A stretch of DNA of 55,292 bases from Pelagibacterium luteolum. GTDB lineage: Bacteria > Pseudomonadota > Alphaproteobacteria > Rhizobiales > Devosiaceae. Positions 36,659 to 48,551 of this stretch are shown here, piece after piece. Every line of letters begins with the position of its first letter. Position 1 is the first letter of the stretch. Both the position numbers and the translations under genes were made by a program. The notes beneath the pieces were generated by a model. It worked only from the letters and a program-made list of their open reading frames with translations, was not told the DNA's origin and made no database searches. The stretch lies in NCBI RefSeq assembly GCF_900100665.1, contig NZ_FNCS01000019.1:1-55292 (forward strand), in the 5' to 3' direction.

Positions 36659-37759
36659 TTGACAACTGATATAGCCGACAATTATCGCTCCTTTTCCGGC
36701 CGGCTGATGGGTGTCGACGCCGCACGCGGGCTTTCGGTCATCGGCATGACAATGGTCCATGTCGGACCCAACAGCGCCGAAGGTCTGGGCGGTGCAATAT
36801 ATGGTTTCCCGCACGGACGGGCCTCGGTGCTCTTTGTACTTGTGGCCGGGATTGGTGCCGCGCTGTTGTCTCGAACGGACGAGCGCCGCTGGGACGCGCG
36901 GCTCCGGCTGTTCTGGATTGCCGCGCTGTTCTTGTTGATCGGGCTGGGGCTTCAAAGTCTCGACCATGGCGTCGCGGTTATCCTGCAGCATTACACAGCG
37001 TTCTATCTTCTGGCGCTTCTTTTGATCCCGGCATCCCCTTCGCTGCTGTTTGGATTGGGCATCGCCACCGCGCTTGTCGGACCGATTGCGTACTTCGTCC
37101 TTCGCCGCCTTTTGAGTGATGTCGTCGAGCGGGAAACCGTCGGATGGGGCGATGGCTTGGGAGATGTCCTCGCCGGGCTGGTCCTGACAGGGCCGTATCC
37201 AGTCCTTGTCTGGGGCGCGATTGTCATATGGGGCATGTGGATTGGTCGCCAAAAGCTGACATATGCGTCCGTGCAATGGATTTTGATTGCGAGCGGCATC
37301 GTCGTAGCGATATCGGCGGAAGCCATTTCCTGGTTGGCGCTTGGTCAATACGGGCGACCCGATGACAGTACCGACTGGCGAAATTTGCTGATTGCCGATG
37401 GCCATAGCCAGATGCCGCTTTGGTTGATTTCGAGTATCGGCTCGGCAACGGCTCTCGTGGGCATCGGGCTGGCGATCGGGCGGCGTTGGCCATCGGCGAT
37501 CTGGCCTCTGGCAGCTCTAGGGCAGGTGGCGCTGACATATTATATCGCCCATCTGGTCGCGCTTCATTTCCTGGAGGACCGTCTGCGGTTTTCCGATGTT
37601 CGCCATGCTGCCCCATCGGCGATGATGCTGGCAGTATTGGGTATCGGTTTTGCCATTGCCTGGAGGCGGTATCTCCGGCGCGGACCTGTCGAATGGATCA
37701 TGGCCCGACCGTTCGACCGGCATCGCAGGCGAGAGGCATCACAAAACCCTCGCCCATGA
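36659..37759 (+). CDS. DUF1624/DUF418-like multi-pass membrane protein (heparan-alpha-glucosaminide N-acetyltransferase-like)
   Basis: The product is 366 aa with about 10 hydrophobic helices. The N-terminal GVDAARGLSVIGMTMVHVGP and FPHGRASVLFVLVAGIGAAL match the heparan-acetyltransferase/DUF1624 start. The C-terminal ALGQVALTYYIAHL matches the DUF418 end. These proteins are thought to move acyl groups across membranes, but the substrate is not known. The likely start is TTG at 36659. An in-frame ATG (MGVDAARG) 16 codons later is the alternative. Confidence 0.7.
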   Translation: MTTDIADNYRSFSGRLMGVDAARGLSVIGMTMVHVGPNSAEGLGGAIYGFPHGRASVLFVLVAGIGAALLSRTDERRWDARLRLFWIAALFLLIGLGLQSLDHGVAVILQHYTAFYLLALLLIPASPSLLFGLGIATALVGPIAYFVLRRLLSDVVERETVGWGDGLGDVLAGLVLTGPYPVLVWGAIVIWGMWIGRQKLTYASVQWILIASGIVVAISAEAISWLALGQYGRPDDSTDWRNLLIADGHSQMPLWLISSIGSATALVGIGLAIGRRWPSAIWPLAALGQVALTYYIAHLVALHFLEDRLRFSDVRHAAPSAMMLAVLGIGFAIAWRRYLRRGPVEWIMARPFDRHRRREASQNPRP

Positions 37760-37784
37760 GACGCCTTCGGTCTAATGAGGCGCG

Positions 37785-38897
37785 ATGAACATGCCAGAGA
37801 CATTTGAAATCTTCCTTGTCGCTATGCCGGGGCTCGAGGTGCCGCTGTTGGCGGAGGCGCAATCCGTCGGCTTTACGAGCGCACGGATCGAACCGGGTGG
37901 CGTCGCCTTCAACGGCACATGGCATGACGTCTGGAGGGCCAATCTGCAGATGCGCGGCGCCGGTCGGGTGCTCGTGCGCTTTGCGCACTTCCGCGTGACC
38001 CATCTTGCGCAACTGGATAAGAAGGCGCGCGGTCTCGACTGGAGCGCTATCCTGCGCGCCGACGTGCCTGTCCGGGTCGAAGCCACCTGCCGCAAGTCCA
38101 AGATTTATCATTCGGGTGCCGCCGCTCAGCGCGTTGAAACCGCGATCGCCGAGGAACTGGGCGCGCCTGTCTCATCGGACGCAATCGTCCGCGTCCTGGT
38201 GCGGATCGATAATGATGAATGCACAGTCAGCGTCGATACCTCGGGCGAGGGCCTGCACAAGCGCGGGCACAAGCAGGCCGTCAACAAAGCGCCCATGCGT
38301 GAGACGCTCGCGGCGTTGTTTTTGCGCCAATGTGGATATGAGGGGCAGGAACCGGTCGTTGATCCCATGTGCGGGTCTGGAACTTTTGTCATTGAAGCTG
38401 CCGAAATTGCAGTGGGTCTCCCCGCCGGGCGGGCGCGTCATTTTGCGTTCGAAAAGTTGGCAGGTTTCGATCCGACAAGGTGGGATAATCTGCGGTCCCA
38501 ATATAAGCCATCATCAACCGACCTCACCTTCTATGGCAGTGACAGGGATGCCGGCGCCATTGCGATGAGCATAGCCAATGCCGAGCGTGCGGGGATAAGT
38601 GAACGGACGCAGTTTTCCCAAAAGCCGGTCGAAGCGCTTGAGCGGCCCGATAGCCCGACTGGGCTGGTGATAGTCAACCCGCCGTATGGGCTGCGCATCG
38701 GGGACCGAAAAAAGCTCTACCCAGTTTATGGAGCGCTCGGACAGGTGCTGCAAAGTCGATTTAGCGGCTGGCGTGTGGGATTGATCACGGCTGATCCCTC
38801 GCTTGCCCGAGCGACCGGTCTGCCGTTCGAAAAGCCTGGGCGTACCGTCGACAACAATGGCATCCGCATTGCGCTCTATCGTACCAAGGCGCTTTAG
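37785..38897 (+). CDS. THUMP-domain RNA guanine-N2 methyltransferase (RlmL/TrmN-like)
   Basis: The product is 370 aa. The N-terminal ferredoxin-like and THUMP region (about 1-160, with RKSKIYHSGAAAQRVETAI) binds RNA. The catalytic domain has VVDPMCGSGTFVIEAAEIA, which binds SAM, and VIVNPPYGLRIGD, the NPPY motif that flips and methylates an exocyclic amine. The target could be rRNA (as in RlmL) or tRNA. ATG 37785 follows GAGGCGCG, and an in-frame ATG at 37791 is also possible. Confidence 0.85.
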   Translation: MNMPETFEIFLVAMPGLEVPLLAEAQSVGFTSARIEPGGVAFNGTWHDVWRANLQMRGAGRVLVRFAHFRVTHLAQLDKKARGLDWSAILRADVPVRVEATCRKSKIYHSGAAAQRVETAIAEELGAPVSSDAIVRVLVRIDNDECTVSVDTSGEGLHKRGHKQAVNKAPMRETLAALFLRQCGYEGQEPVVDPMCGSGTFVIEAAEIAVGLPAGRARHFAFEKLAGFDPTRWDNLRSQYKPSSTDLTFYGSDRDAGAIAMSIANAERAGISERTQFSQKPVEALERPDSPTGLVIVNPPYGLRIGDRKKLYPVYGALGQVLQSRFSGWRVGLITADPSLARATGLPFEKPGRTVDNNGIRIALYRTKAL

Positions 38898-38957
38898 GCG
38901 GCAACCTTTGGTCCTGCAGCTGGGTTTGTGCAGCGGAACAGCAATGGAGACAGTGGT

Positions 38958-39635
<678 letters not shown>

Positions 39636-39685
39636 TCGCACCGTCTTGCAAGTGTCGCCGTGAAGTGATTTACGGCGCTCAGAAT

Positions 39686-39715
39686 GGCCGCTCCGGTTGG
39701 GGCGGCCTTGTCTTT
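39686..39715 (+). terminator. terminator between the SDR and ABC-F genes
   Basis: GGCCGCTCC-GGTT-GGGGCGGCC is followed by TTGTCTTT. It overlaps the upstream extension of the ABC-F frame and so argues for the downstream start at 39729. Confidence 0.75.
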
Positions 39716-39728
39716 GAAGGTGCCCTCC

Positions 39729-41351
<1,623 letters not shown>

Positions 41352-41430
41352 GGGGGTGACTATCCGAAAGAGCATAAACCCGATATAGCTCGCGCTCGGG
41401 GGCACCGAAAAACTTTAGTACGGAGCTTGC

Positions 41431-42534
41431 ATGCAAGCCAGACCACACCCCTTGCAGGCGGAACGGCTCCAGGCGCTGTACTCCTACGAGGTTCTGGACA
41501 CGGATCGCGAGAAGGATTTTGACGACATCGTCGAACTCGCCTCGGCCATCTGCGGCACCGCGATTTCGGTGGTGAACCTGATCGACGTGGACCGGCAATG
41601 GTTCAAGGCCGAGACCGGGCTGGGCGTACGGGAAACGCCGCTGGCCACTTCGATCTGCTCGCATGCCATTCTCGAGAGCAGGTTCGTGGAAATCCACGAT
41701 ACGCTGGCCGATCCACGCATGCAGGATAATCCGCTGTGTACCGGAGAGCCCGGATTGCGGTTTTATGCCGGAGCGCAGCTGTTGACTCAGGACGGGTTGC
41801 CGCTCGGAACGCTGTGCGTGCTGGACTACGAGCCCAAATCGCTGACGCCGTTGCAGCGGGACACGCTGCGGGTTCTGGCGCGTCAGGTGATGGCGCAGCT
41901 CGAGATGCGCAAGGCGCTCAGGGCGACGACATTGCTGCGCCAGGAAGTCGATCACCGGGTCAAAAACTCGCTGCAATCGCTTTCGGCCTATGTCCGGCTG
42001 CAGGCGCGCGGGGCGAAGTCCGATGATACGCGGGACGCGCTGGCAGCAACCGGCAACCGGATCTCGGCGGTGGCGACGCTGCACGAACAGCTCTATCTCG
42101 CCGACGCCGGGCCGACCGTGGCGCTGGACCGGTATGTGGCGAGCCTTTGCGATCATCTTCTGACCGGTGCGCCGGAGAACGTGACGCTCGACGTGGCGGT
42201 GGTCCCCGTTACGGTGGGCTCGCGACAGGCGGTGGCGGTCGGCACGCTGATCAACGAATTTGTGACCAATTCCTACAAGCACGCTTTTCCGGACGGGAAG
42301 GGCGGTTCGGTTTCGATCGCCATCACCCGAGGCGCCGACGGGCTGGTCCATGTGACCTGCCGCGACGACGGGGTGGGGCTTGGCGAAAATGCCGACACCC
42401 GCTCGGGCGGGCTGGGCATGCAGATTGCGCGGGTGATCTGCGCGGAGTTGCAGTGCGATCTCGTGTTCGAACCCGGAGAGCAGGGCGTTGTTCTCAAGAT
42501 CGCTTTTGCTGCTGAAGAATTTCACGGCGCCTGA
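41431..42534 (+). CDS. GAF-domain HWE/HisKA_2-type sensor histidine kinase
   Basis: The product is 367 aa. A GAF sensor domain (about 25-155, LYSYEVLDTDREKDFDDIV onward) is followed by the dimerisation helix with phospho-acceptor H175 in QEVDHRVKNSLQSL. The ATPase domain has EFVTNSYKHAF, DDGVGL and GGLGMQI. It is soluble with no membrane helix. This family is common in Hyphomicrobiales and includes general-stress and light sensors. No response regulator gene is adjacent, so it is an orphan. A repeat copy begins 83 bp downstream. Confidence 0.9.
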   Translation: MQARPHPLQAERLQALYSYEVLDTDREKDFDDIVELASAICGTAISVVNLIDVDRQWFKAETGLGVRETPLATSICSHAILESRFVEIHDTLADPRMQDNPLCTGEPGLRFYAGAQLLTQDGLPLGTLCVLDYEPKSLTPLQRDTLRVLARQVMAQLEMRKALRATTLLRQEVDHRVKNSLQSLSAYVRLQARGAKSDDTRDALAATGNRISAVATLHEQLYLADAGPTVALDRYVASLCDHLLTGAPENVTLDVAVVPVTVGSRQAVAVGTLINEFVTNSYKHAFPDGKGGSVSIAITRGADGLVHVTCRDDGVGLGENADTRSGGLGMQIARVICAELQCDLVFEPGEQGVVLKIAFAAEEFHGA

Positions 42535-42616
42535 TCGCCCGGTTCGCTCCTTGGGTTCATTCCCATAGGCATGCGGATGTGCCCGCTGGCGCTACCATCG
42601 GGTCGCTGCAATTTCA

Positions 42617-42941
42617 AAGACGGCATGGGGCGATGAGCGCTCCGCACTGTATTTGTTTTATATGAAGCGATCATCGCCCCAGGCGCTCGGGATTTTTGGC
42701 TTACTCGCCCTTCAGAAGGCTGGGGTCAATCCCCGCCGGGTTTCCCCGGTAAGCCGTCGTATGGGGGCGACGACCGGCACTTGTGACGTTTAGGCCTTCC
42801 CTGCGGCGACCCGCAAGGAACCCGAACCAAACCCGCCCAAACGTTCGTTGCGCTTGCGTCCATCAACGCGGGTTCGTGAGAGCAGTATGGATGCGGTTTG
42901 GCGCGCGGGGATAAGTTTTTCGCTGGCGAGGGTGGTCGGGG
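42617..42941 (-). repeat. large structured non-coding repeat, copy B (short form)
   Basis: This is the inverted copy of 28941-29354. On the minus strand it has the same blocks in the same order and the same 15-position terminal stem (GGGGCGATGAGCGCT / AGCGATCATCGCCCC on plus), with a different loop. It lacks the module of about 90 nt present in copy A and joins directly from CCCGGCGGGG to CCCCAGCCTTC. It occupies most of the 604-bp gap between the kinase gene and serC. The remainder of that gap shows only the serC leader structure. Confidence 0.8.
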
Positions 42942-43036
42942 GCACAGGGGCACAGAGACGCGGAACCTGGAGGACGGTGAATTAGGACTACAAGCGCGAA
43001 GGTCAGTGGGGCGCTAGGTTCGCAACCTATTTGAAC

Positions 43037-43138
43037 TCCCTAAAACTCACCCTTGCCAACTGCCCCCATCCTCCCCTATACGGGCTGCGGGCCATCCCTC
43101 CCCAACGAGGGACGACCCATCTGTAAGGATGGAGCAAC
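43037..43138 (+). promoter_or_regulatory. candidate serC leader with competing hairpins over the ribosome site
   Basis: TCCCTC (43095-43100) can pair with GAGGGA (43107-43112). CCATCC (43092-43097) can pair with GGATGG (43127-43132), which covers the ribosome site of serC. The two helices share 43095-43097 and exclude each other, as in a switch. A 'serC RNA motif' is known upstream of serC in alphaproteobacteria. I cannot confirm that this matches its consensus. Confidence 0.4.
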
Positions 43139-44329
43139 ATGACAGATATTTCAGCGGCCAACGCCGCCCTTCCGGACGTGCGTCCGGCCAATCCCAATTT
43201 TTCGTCAGGTCCTTGTGCGAAGCGTCCCGGGTGGACGATCGAAGCGCTTTCGGGTGCGCTGGTGGGGCGGTCCCATCGGGCCAAGCCGGCCAAGGCCCGC
43301 ATTCAGCGCGCGATCGATCTGACGCGTGAATTGCTCGAAGTTCCAGACGATTACCTGATCGGCATCGTGCCGGCATCGGACACGGGCGCCGTCGAGATGG
43401 CGCTGTGGGGCATGCTTGGCGCGCGTGGCGTCGATATGCTGACCTGGGAATCGTTTGGCGCGGGCTGGGTCACCGACGTGCAAAAGCAGTTGAAGCTCGA
43501 CGATGTGCGGGTGCTCAAGGCCGAATATGGCGAACTGCCCGATCTCGATCAGGTCGATTTTTCCCGCGACGTGGTATTCACCTGGAACGGCACGACGTCG
43601 GGCGTGCGGGTGCCCAATGGCGACTGGATCCCTTCCGACCGCGAAGGGCTGACGATTTGCGACGCGACCTCGGCTGCGTTTGCGCAGAACCTCGATTTCT
43701 CCAAGCTCGATGTGGTGACGTTTTCCTGGCAGAAGGCGCTGGGCGGTGAAGCCGCCCATGGTATCCTGATCCTTTCACCGCGCGCCGTCGAACGGCTGGA
43801 AACCTTTACTCCCGCCAACCGTCCAATGCCGAAAATTTTCCGGCTGACCAAGGGCGGCAAGCTTATGGCCGACGTCTTTGAAGGCGCTACCATCAACACG
43901 GTCTCGATGATCTGCGTCGAAGACGCCGTCGATGCTATGGAATGGGGGCAGAAGGTCGGTGGCCTCAAGGCGCTGCAGGCGCGTGCCGATGCCAATGCCA
44001 AGGCGATTTCGGACTGGGTGGAAAAGACCGCCTGGGTCGATTTCCTTGCCACCGATCCCGCTGTGCGGTCCAACACTTCGGTGTGTTTGAAGATCGTCGA
44101 CCCGGACGTCACGGCTTTGCCGGACGACGTTCAGGCGAAGCTGGCCAAGGCTGTGGTTTCGCGTCTCGACAAGGAAGCCGTTGCCTATGACATCGGCGGT
44201 TATCGCGATGCGCCCACGGGCTTTCGCATCTGGTGCGGATCGACGGTTGAAACGGCCGATCTTGAAAAGCTGACACCATGGCTCGACTGGGCGTTTGCCC
44301 AGGAAAAGAAGGCGGCGTTGGCGTCCTGA
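43139..44329 (+). CDS. serC: phosphoserine aminotransferase
   Basis: The product is 396 aa, of the longer alphaproteobacterial SerC type. It begins with the substrate region [33 protein letters not shown] carries the pyridoxal-phosphate lysine. It makes phosphoserine from 3-phosphohydroxypyruvate and glutamate, and also acts in pyridoxal phosphate synthesis in many bacteria. AAGGATGGAG precedes the ATG. serA follows 119 bp downstream, across one palindromic repeat. Confidence 0.95.
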   Translation: MTDISAANAALPDVRPANPNFSSGPCAKRPGWTIEALSGALVGRSHRAKPAKARIQRAIDLTRELLEVPDDYLIGIVPASDTGAVEMALWGMLGARGVDMLTWESFGAGWVTDVQKQLKLDDVRVLKAEYGELPDLDQVDFSRDVVFTWNGTTSGVRVPNGDWIPSDREGLTICDATSAAFAQNLDFSKLDVVTFSWQKALGGEAAHGILILSPRAVERLETFTPANRPMPKIFRLTKGGKLMADVFEGATINTVSMICVEDAVDAMEWGQKVGGLKALQARADANAKAISDWVEKTAWVDFLATDPAVRSNTSVCLKIVDPDVTALPDDVQAKLAKAVVSRLDKEAVAYDIGGYRDAPTGFRIWCGSTVETADLEKLTPWLDWAFAQEKKAALAS

Positions 44330-44336
44330 TCGGGCG

Positions 44337-44396
44337 CTGCGCACCCCTCATCCAACCCGGCTTCGCCGGCCCACCTTCTCCCGCAAGGGGAGAAGG
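44337..44396. repeat. CACCCCTCATCC-type palindromic repeat, single copy
   Basis: CTGCGCACCCCTCATCC, CCGGCTTCGCCGG, CCACCTTCTCCC and GCAAGGGGAGAAGG form two hairpins. This is the same family as 2144-2292. It lies between serC and serA and could tune the ratio of the two products by blocking decay or slowing transcription (inference). Confidence 0.65.
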
Positions 44397-44448
44397 GAAA
44401 CGGGCCCCGGGGCCGGCACTTTAGACCATTCACTTTCAGGAGGGCGCT

Positions 44449-46038
44449 ATGCCCAAGGTACTCGTTTCGGACAAGATCAGCCCGGCGGCGATCGAGATTT
44501 TCAAGAGCAATGGGGTCGAGGTCGATTATCTTCCCGATGTTGGCAAGGACAAGGACAAGCTGGCCGAAATCATCGGGCAGTATGACGGGCTGGCCATTCG
44601 CTCGGCGACCAAGGTGACGGAAAAGATTTTGGCTTCGGCCAACAATCTCAAGGTGATCGGGCGCGCAGGGATCGGGGTCGACAATGTCGACATTCCGGCA
44701 GCGACCGCCAAGGGCGTGATCGTCATGAACACCCCATTCGGCAATTCGATCACTACGGCAGAACACGCCATTTCGCTGATGCTGGCGCTGGCGCGGCAAA
44801 TCCCGGAGGCCGATGCCTCGACGCGCGCGTCCAAGTGGGAAAAGAACCGCTTCATGGGTGTCGAAGTCACATCCAAGACGCTGGGCCTGATCGGGGCGGG
44901 CAATATCGGTTCGATCGTGGCCGACCGCGCGCAGGGGCTCAAGATGAAGGTCGTGGCTTACGACCCATTCCTGACGCCGGAACGTGCCGTCGACATCGGG
45001 GTGGAAAAGGTCGAGCTGGACGAGCTGCTGGCGCGCGCCGATTTCATTACGCTGCACACGCCGCTGATCGATGCGACGCGTAACATCATCAACGCAGACG
45101 CCTTTGCCAAGATGAAAGACGGTGTGCGGATCGTGAACTGCGCGCGTGGTGGGCTGATCGACGAAGCGGCGCTGAAAGATGCGCTGGAGAGCGGCAAGGT
45201 TGCGGGGGCGGCGCTCGACGTGTTCCTCGAAGAGCCGGCCAAGGAGAACCCGCTGTTCGGCGTGCCAAACGTCATCTGCACGCCGCATCTGGGTGCATCG
45301 ACGACCGAAGCTCAGGAAAATGTTGCGCTGCAGGTTGCCGAGCAAATCTCGGCCTACCTGATGACGGGCGAGATCACCAATGCACTTAACTTCCCGTCGA
45401 TTTCGGCTGAAGAAGCGCCACGGCTGACGCCGTTCGTCAAGCTGGCGGAGCATCTTGGTTCGTTCGCGGGTCAACTGACCGAAACGGCGATCAGCGGCAT
45501 CAGGATCGAGTTCGAAGGGGACGTTGCGGCGCTCAATACCAAGCCGATGGTGGCTGCGGTGCTCAACGGTGTTCTGACGCCGTTGCTGGGCGATGTGAAC
45601 ATGGTGTCCGCACCGGCACTGGCCAAGGATCGCGGCATTGCCGTCGAGACGACGACGCGCGAGCAGGTCGGGGCGTATGACAATCTCATCCGCCTGACGG
45701 TCGTTACCGAGCGGCAGGAACGCAGCGTTGCGGGCACTGTGTATGGCTCGAAGGCACCGCGTATCGTGGAAGTGAAGGGCATCGCGCTTGAAGCCGAGCT
45801 CACCTCGCACATGCTTTACATCACCAATGAGGACAAGCCCGGCTTTATCGGTCGTCTGGGCACTCTGATGGGCATGTTGGGGATCAATATCGCCAACTTC
45901 AATCTGGGGCGTGTGGAGCAGGGCAAGGATGCGATCGCGCTTGTGTCGATCGATAGCGATTTGACGGCCGGGGAATTGGGCCAGATCGCGGGCCTCGAAG
46001 GCGTGAAGCAAGCCAAGCGGCTTGATTTCAACGTCTGA
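44449..46038 (+). CDS. serA: D-3-phosphoglycerate dehydrogenase
   Basis: The product is 529 aa, the long type 1 form. It has a catalytic domain with GLAIRSATKVT, the NAD fold LGLIGAGNIGSIVADRAQGL, the catalytic His region in CTPHLGAST, then an intervening domain and a C-terminal ACT domain (about 455-529, YITNEDKPGFIGRLGTLMG). It commits 3-phosphoglycerate to serine. The ACT domain suggests serine control. AGGAGGG precedes the ATG. Confidence 0.96.
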   Translation: MPKVLVSDKISPAAIEIFKSNGVEVDYLPDVGKDKDKLAEIIGQYDGLAIRSATKVTEKILASANNLKVIGRAGIGVDNVDIPAATAKGVIVMNTPFGNSITTAEHAISLMLALARQIPEADASTRASKWEKNRFMGVEVTSKTLGLIGAGNIGSIVADRAQGLKMKVVAYDPFLTPERAVDIGVEKVELDELLARADFITLHTPLIDATRNIINADAFAKMKDGVRIVNCARGGLIDEAALKDALESGKVAGAALDVFLEEPAKENPLFGVPNVICTPHLGASTTEAQENVALQVAEQISAYLMTGEITNALNFPSISAEEAPRLTPFVKLAEHLGSFAGQLTETAISGIRIEFEGDVAALNTKPMVAAVLNGVLTPLLGDVNMVSAPALAKDRGIAVETTTREQVGAYDNLIRLTVVTERQERSVAGTVYGSKAPRIVEVKGIALEAELTSHMLYITNEDKPGFIGRLGTLMGMLGINIANFNLGRVEQGKDAIALVSIDSDLTAGELGQIAGLEGVKQAKRLDFNV

Positions 46039-46063
46039 GACGAGCGCCTGAAAATTCAAAAGG

Positions 46064-46090
46064 GGCCGGCAGCGATGCCGGCCTTGTTTA
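46064..46090 (+). terminator. terminator after serA
   Basis: GGCCGGCA-GCGA-TGCCGGCC with a GNRA loop is followed by TTGTTT. It also touches the stop of the converging transporter gene. Confidence 0.85.
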
Positions 46091-47062
46091 TTGCGGTTTC
46101 AGCACATCCTTGAGATGGCGGCGGCCGGCATATTCCGCAATCGCGATGCCGGCGATGATGAACAGCGCGGCGATCATGTGGAAGGGTTCGAGCGATTCTC
46201 CGAGGAGGCCGACGGCCAATAGAGCGCCGAACACGGGGATCAGGTTGATGAACAGGCTGCCGCGATTGGGGCCGATCAATTCGACGCCGCGCGCGTAGGT
46301 CATCTGAGCAACGATCGAGGGCAGAAGGGCGACATAGAGAACGACGCCCCAGCCGCGCCAGCTCATGGCCGCGACATCGGCGACGAGCGCAGCGGGACCG
46401 GTCGAAAACATCGCCTGATAGAGGCAGGCCGAAACGGCGGCGAAAAAGCTGGTGACGGCGATAAAGCTCATCCAGCCGATCTTGGGCTTGTAGCGCAGCA
46501 TCAGGGAATGAAGGGCATAAAGCGCGCCGGCCAACAGCATCAGAGCGTCGCCGAGATTGACGTCGAGCCCGACGAGGCGGAGCGGGGCGCCGTGGGTCGC
46601 GACGTGGATGACGCCATAGATGGTGAGGGTCACGCCCACGATGTGGAGCGCCGAGGCGCGAACGCGGAAGATCGCGAAATTGCCGACCATGACCAGGACG
46701 GGGATCGCGGCCTGAATCATGGCAACGTTGACCGCAGCGGTGTAGGTCGTTGCGGCGTAAAGCAGCACGTTGAAGCTGACAAAGCCTACGACGCCATAAA
46801 ACGCCAGCCAGAAGATGCCGCGCCGGATTTCGGCCCACTCGGCGCGCACCGCGGACCAGGCGAAGGGGGCGATGACGAGGAAGGCGACGAGCCAGCGCAT
46901 GGCGGAAAGCTCGAGGGGTGCCAACTCGCCTATGGCCAGTTTTCCGGCAATGATATTGCCGCCCCAGAACAGCGCGGAGAGCACAAGCAGGAGATAGGGT
47001 TGGTTCGCGATCGTGGCGAAGAGTGAGTGGCTGGACCCGGTGGGGTGGTTGGACTTTGTCAT
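46088..47062 (-). CDS. DMT-superfamily (EamA) transporter
   Basis: The product is 324 aa with ten hydrophobic helices in two EamA repeats. The first repeat starts [19 protein letters not shown], and the second contains [20 protein letters not shown] and [20 protein letters not shown]. It is probably an exporter of metabolites or amino acids. Its place between serA and purA hints at nothing specific. It is read leftward and diverges from purA, and its ATG at 47062 follows AAGG by about 8 nt. Confidence 0.85.
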   Translation of the reverse strand: MTKSNHPTGSSHSLFATIANQPYLLLVLSALFWGGNIIAGKLAIGELAPLELSAMRWLVAFLVIAPFAWSAVRAEWAEIRRGIFWLAFYGVVGFVSFNVLLYAATTYTAAVNVAMIQAAIPVLVMVGNFAIFRVRASALHIVGVTLTIYGVIHVATHGAPLRLVGLDVNLGDALMLLAGALYALHSLMLRYKPKIGWMSFIAVTSFFAAVSACLYQAMFSTGPAALVADVAAMSWRGWGVVLYVALLPSIVAQMTYARGVELIGPNRGSLFINLIPVFGALLAVGLLGESLEPFHMIAALFIIAGIAIAEYAGRRHLKDVLKPQ

Positions 47063-47202
47063 ATCGGGCCTTGTGCTTTATAGAACCCGGACTTATCAGC
47101 GTTTCGTCTTCACTTGAATGCGAAATCTGTCATCGCGTTACCGACTTGGCACGGGCAGTGCGCGGACATCTCGGACGAAAAATCAAAGGACGATTGGCAC
47201 AA

Positions 47203-48492
47203 ATGGCGAATGTGGTTGTGGTCGGCTCGCAATGGGGCGACGAGGGCAAGGGCAAGATTGTCGACTGGCTCTCGGAGCGCGCGGATGTGGTGGTGCGCTA
47301 TCAGGGCGGTCACAATGCCGGTCACACGCTGGTCATCGATGGGGTGAGCTACAAGCTCTCGCTGCTGCCTTCAGGGCTGGTGCGGGGCAAGTTTTCGGTG
47401 ATCGGCAATGGCGTGGTCGTCGATCCGCACCATTTCGTCGCCGAGATCGCCAAGATCGCGGCGCAGGGGATTTCGGTGACCCCGGACGTGTTGCGGATTG
47501 CGGAGAACGCGCCACTGATCCTGTCGCTGCACCGCGAACTCGACGCGCTGCGCGAGGATTCCAATTCAGGGCTCAAGATCGGAACGACCCGTCGCGGCAT
47601 TGGGCCGGCTTATGAGGACAAGGTTGGTCGGCGCGCCATCCGCGTGTGCGACCTGGGCGAGCCTGAGACGCTTATGGACAAGATCGAGCGGCTGTTGACG
47701 CATCACAATGCGTTGAGGCGCGGGATGGGTGCTGCCGAGGTCGAGGCGCAGGTCATTCACGATGAGCTGATGGCGGTGGCCGACCAGATCCTGCCGTTCA
47801 TGGATCGGGTGTGGGAACTGCTCGACGAACGCCGCAAGCGCGGGGAGCGCATCTTGTTCGAGGGCGCGCAGGGCGCGTTGCTCGACAACGACCATGGGAC
47901 TTATCCGTTCGTCACCTCATCCAATACGGTGGCCGGGCAGGCCGCGCCGGGTTCAGGGCTGGGGCCGACGGCTGTCGATTACGTGCTAGGGATCACCAAG
48001 GCGTATACGACGCGGGTGGGCGAAGGGCCGTTCCCGACCGAGCAGGATAACGAAACCGGGCAATTCCTGGGCGAGCGCGGCCATGAATTTGGCACCGTCA
48101 CCGGGCGCAAGCGTCGGTGTGGGTGGTTCGACGCGGTGATCGTCAAGCAGACGGTCCGCACCTCGGGAATCCATGGGATCGCGTTGACCAAACTCGACGT
48201 GCTCGATGGGCTCGATGAGATCAAGGTTTGCGTCGGTTATGAGCTCGATGGCGAGCGCATCGACCATCTGCCTGCCTCAATGGGGGCACAAAGTCGAGTC
48301 AAGCCAATCTATGAAACGCTCGAAGGCTGGAAAGAGACCACTGCCGGCGCGCGCAGTTGGGCCGAGCTTCCCGCTCAAGCGATCAAATATGTGCGTCGCG
48401 TCGAAGAGCTGATTGGGGCAACTGTGGCGCTTTTGTCCACCAGTCCTGAACGGGAAGACACGATTTTAGTGCAGGACCCGTTTCAAGATTGA
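47203..48492 (+). CDS. purA: adenylosuccinate synthetase
   Basis: The product is 429 aa, standard length. It starts [20 protein letters not shown] with the GTP-binding P-loop and continues with [10 protein letters not shown]. Later markers are [15 protein letters not shown] and [14 protein letters not shown]. It joins IMP and aspartate in AMP synthesis. The frame is open upstream into the divergent gene's promoter, but AAAGGA at 47185-47190 and homology fix the start at 47203. Confidence 0.96.
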   Translation: MANVVVVGSQWGDEGKGKIVDWLSERADVVVRYQGGHNAGHTLVIDGVSYKLSLLPSGLVRGKFSVIGNGVVVDPHHFVAEIAKIAAQGISVTPDVLRIAENAPLILSLHRELDALREDSNSGLKIGTTRRGIGPAYEDKVGRRAIRVCDLGEPETLMDKIERLLTHHNALRRGMGAAEVEAQVIHDELMAVADQILPFMDRVWELLDERRKRGERILFEGAQGALLDNDHGTYPFVTSSNTVAGQAAPGSGLGPTAVDYVLGITKAYTTRVGEGPFPTEQDNETGQFLGERGHEFGTVTGRKRRCGWFDAVIVKQTVRTSGIHGIALTKLDVLDGLDEIKVCVGYELDGERIDHLPASMGAQSRVKPIYETLEGWKETTAGARSWAELPAQAIKYVRRVEELIGATVALLSTSPEREDTILVQDPFQD

Positions 48493-48551
48493 GATTTCTT
48501 GTTTAGAAACAATTTTGTCACAACGCCGGCAAAAACGATGTTGAGTAAATA

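Noticed and set aside
42988-43001. 14-nt match AAGCGCGAAGGTCA shared with the IS66-like end at 54981
   Set aside because: One such match between two places in 55 kb is expected by chance, and no transposase or second end is near 42988.
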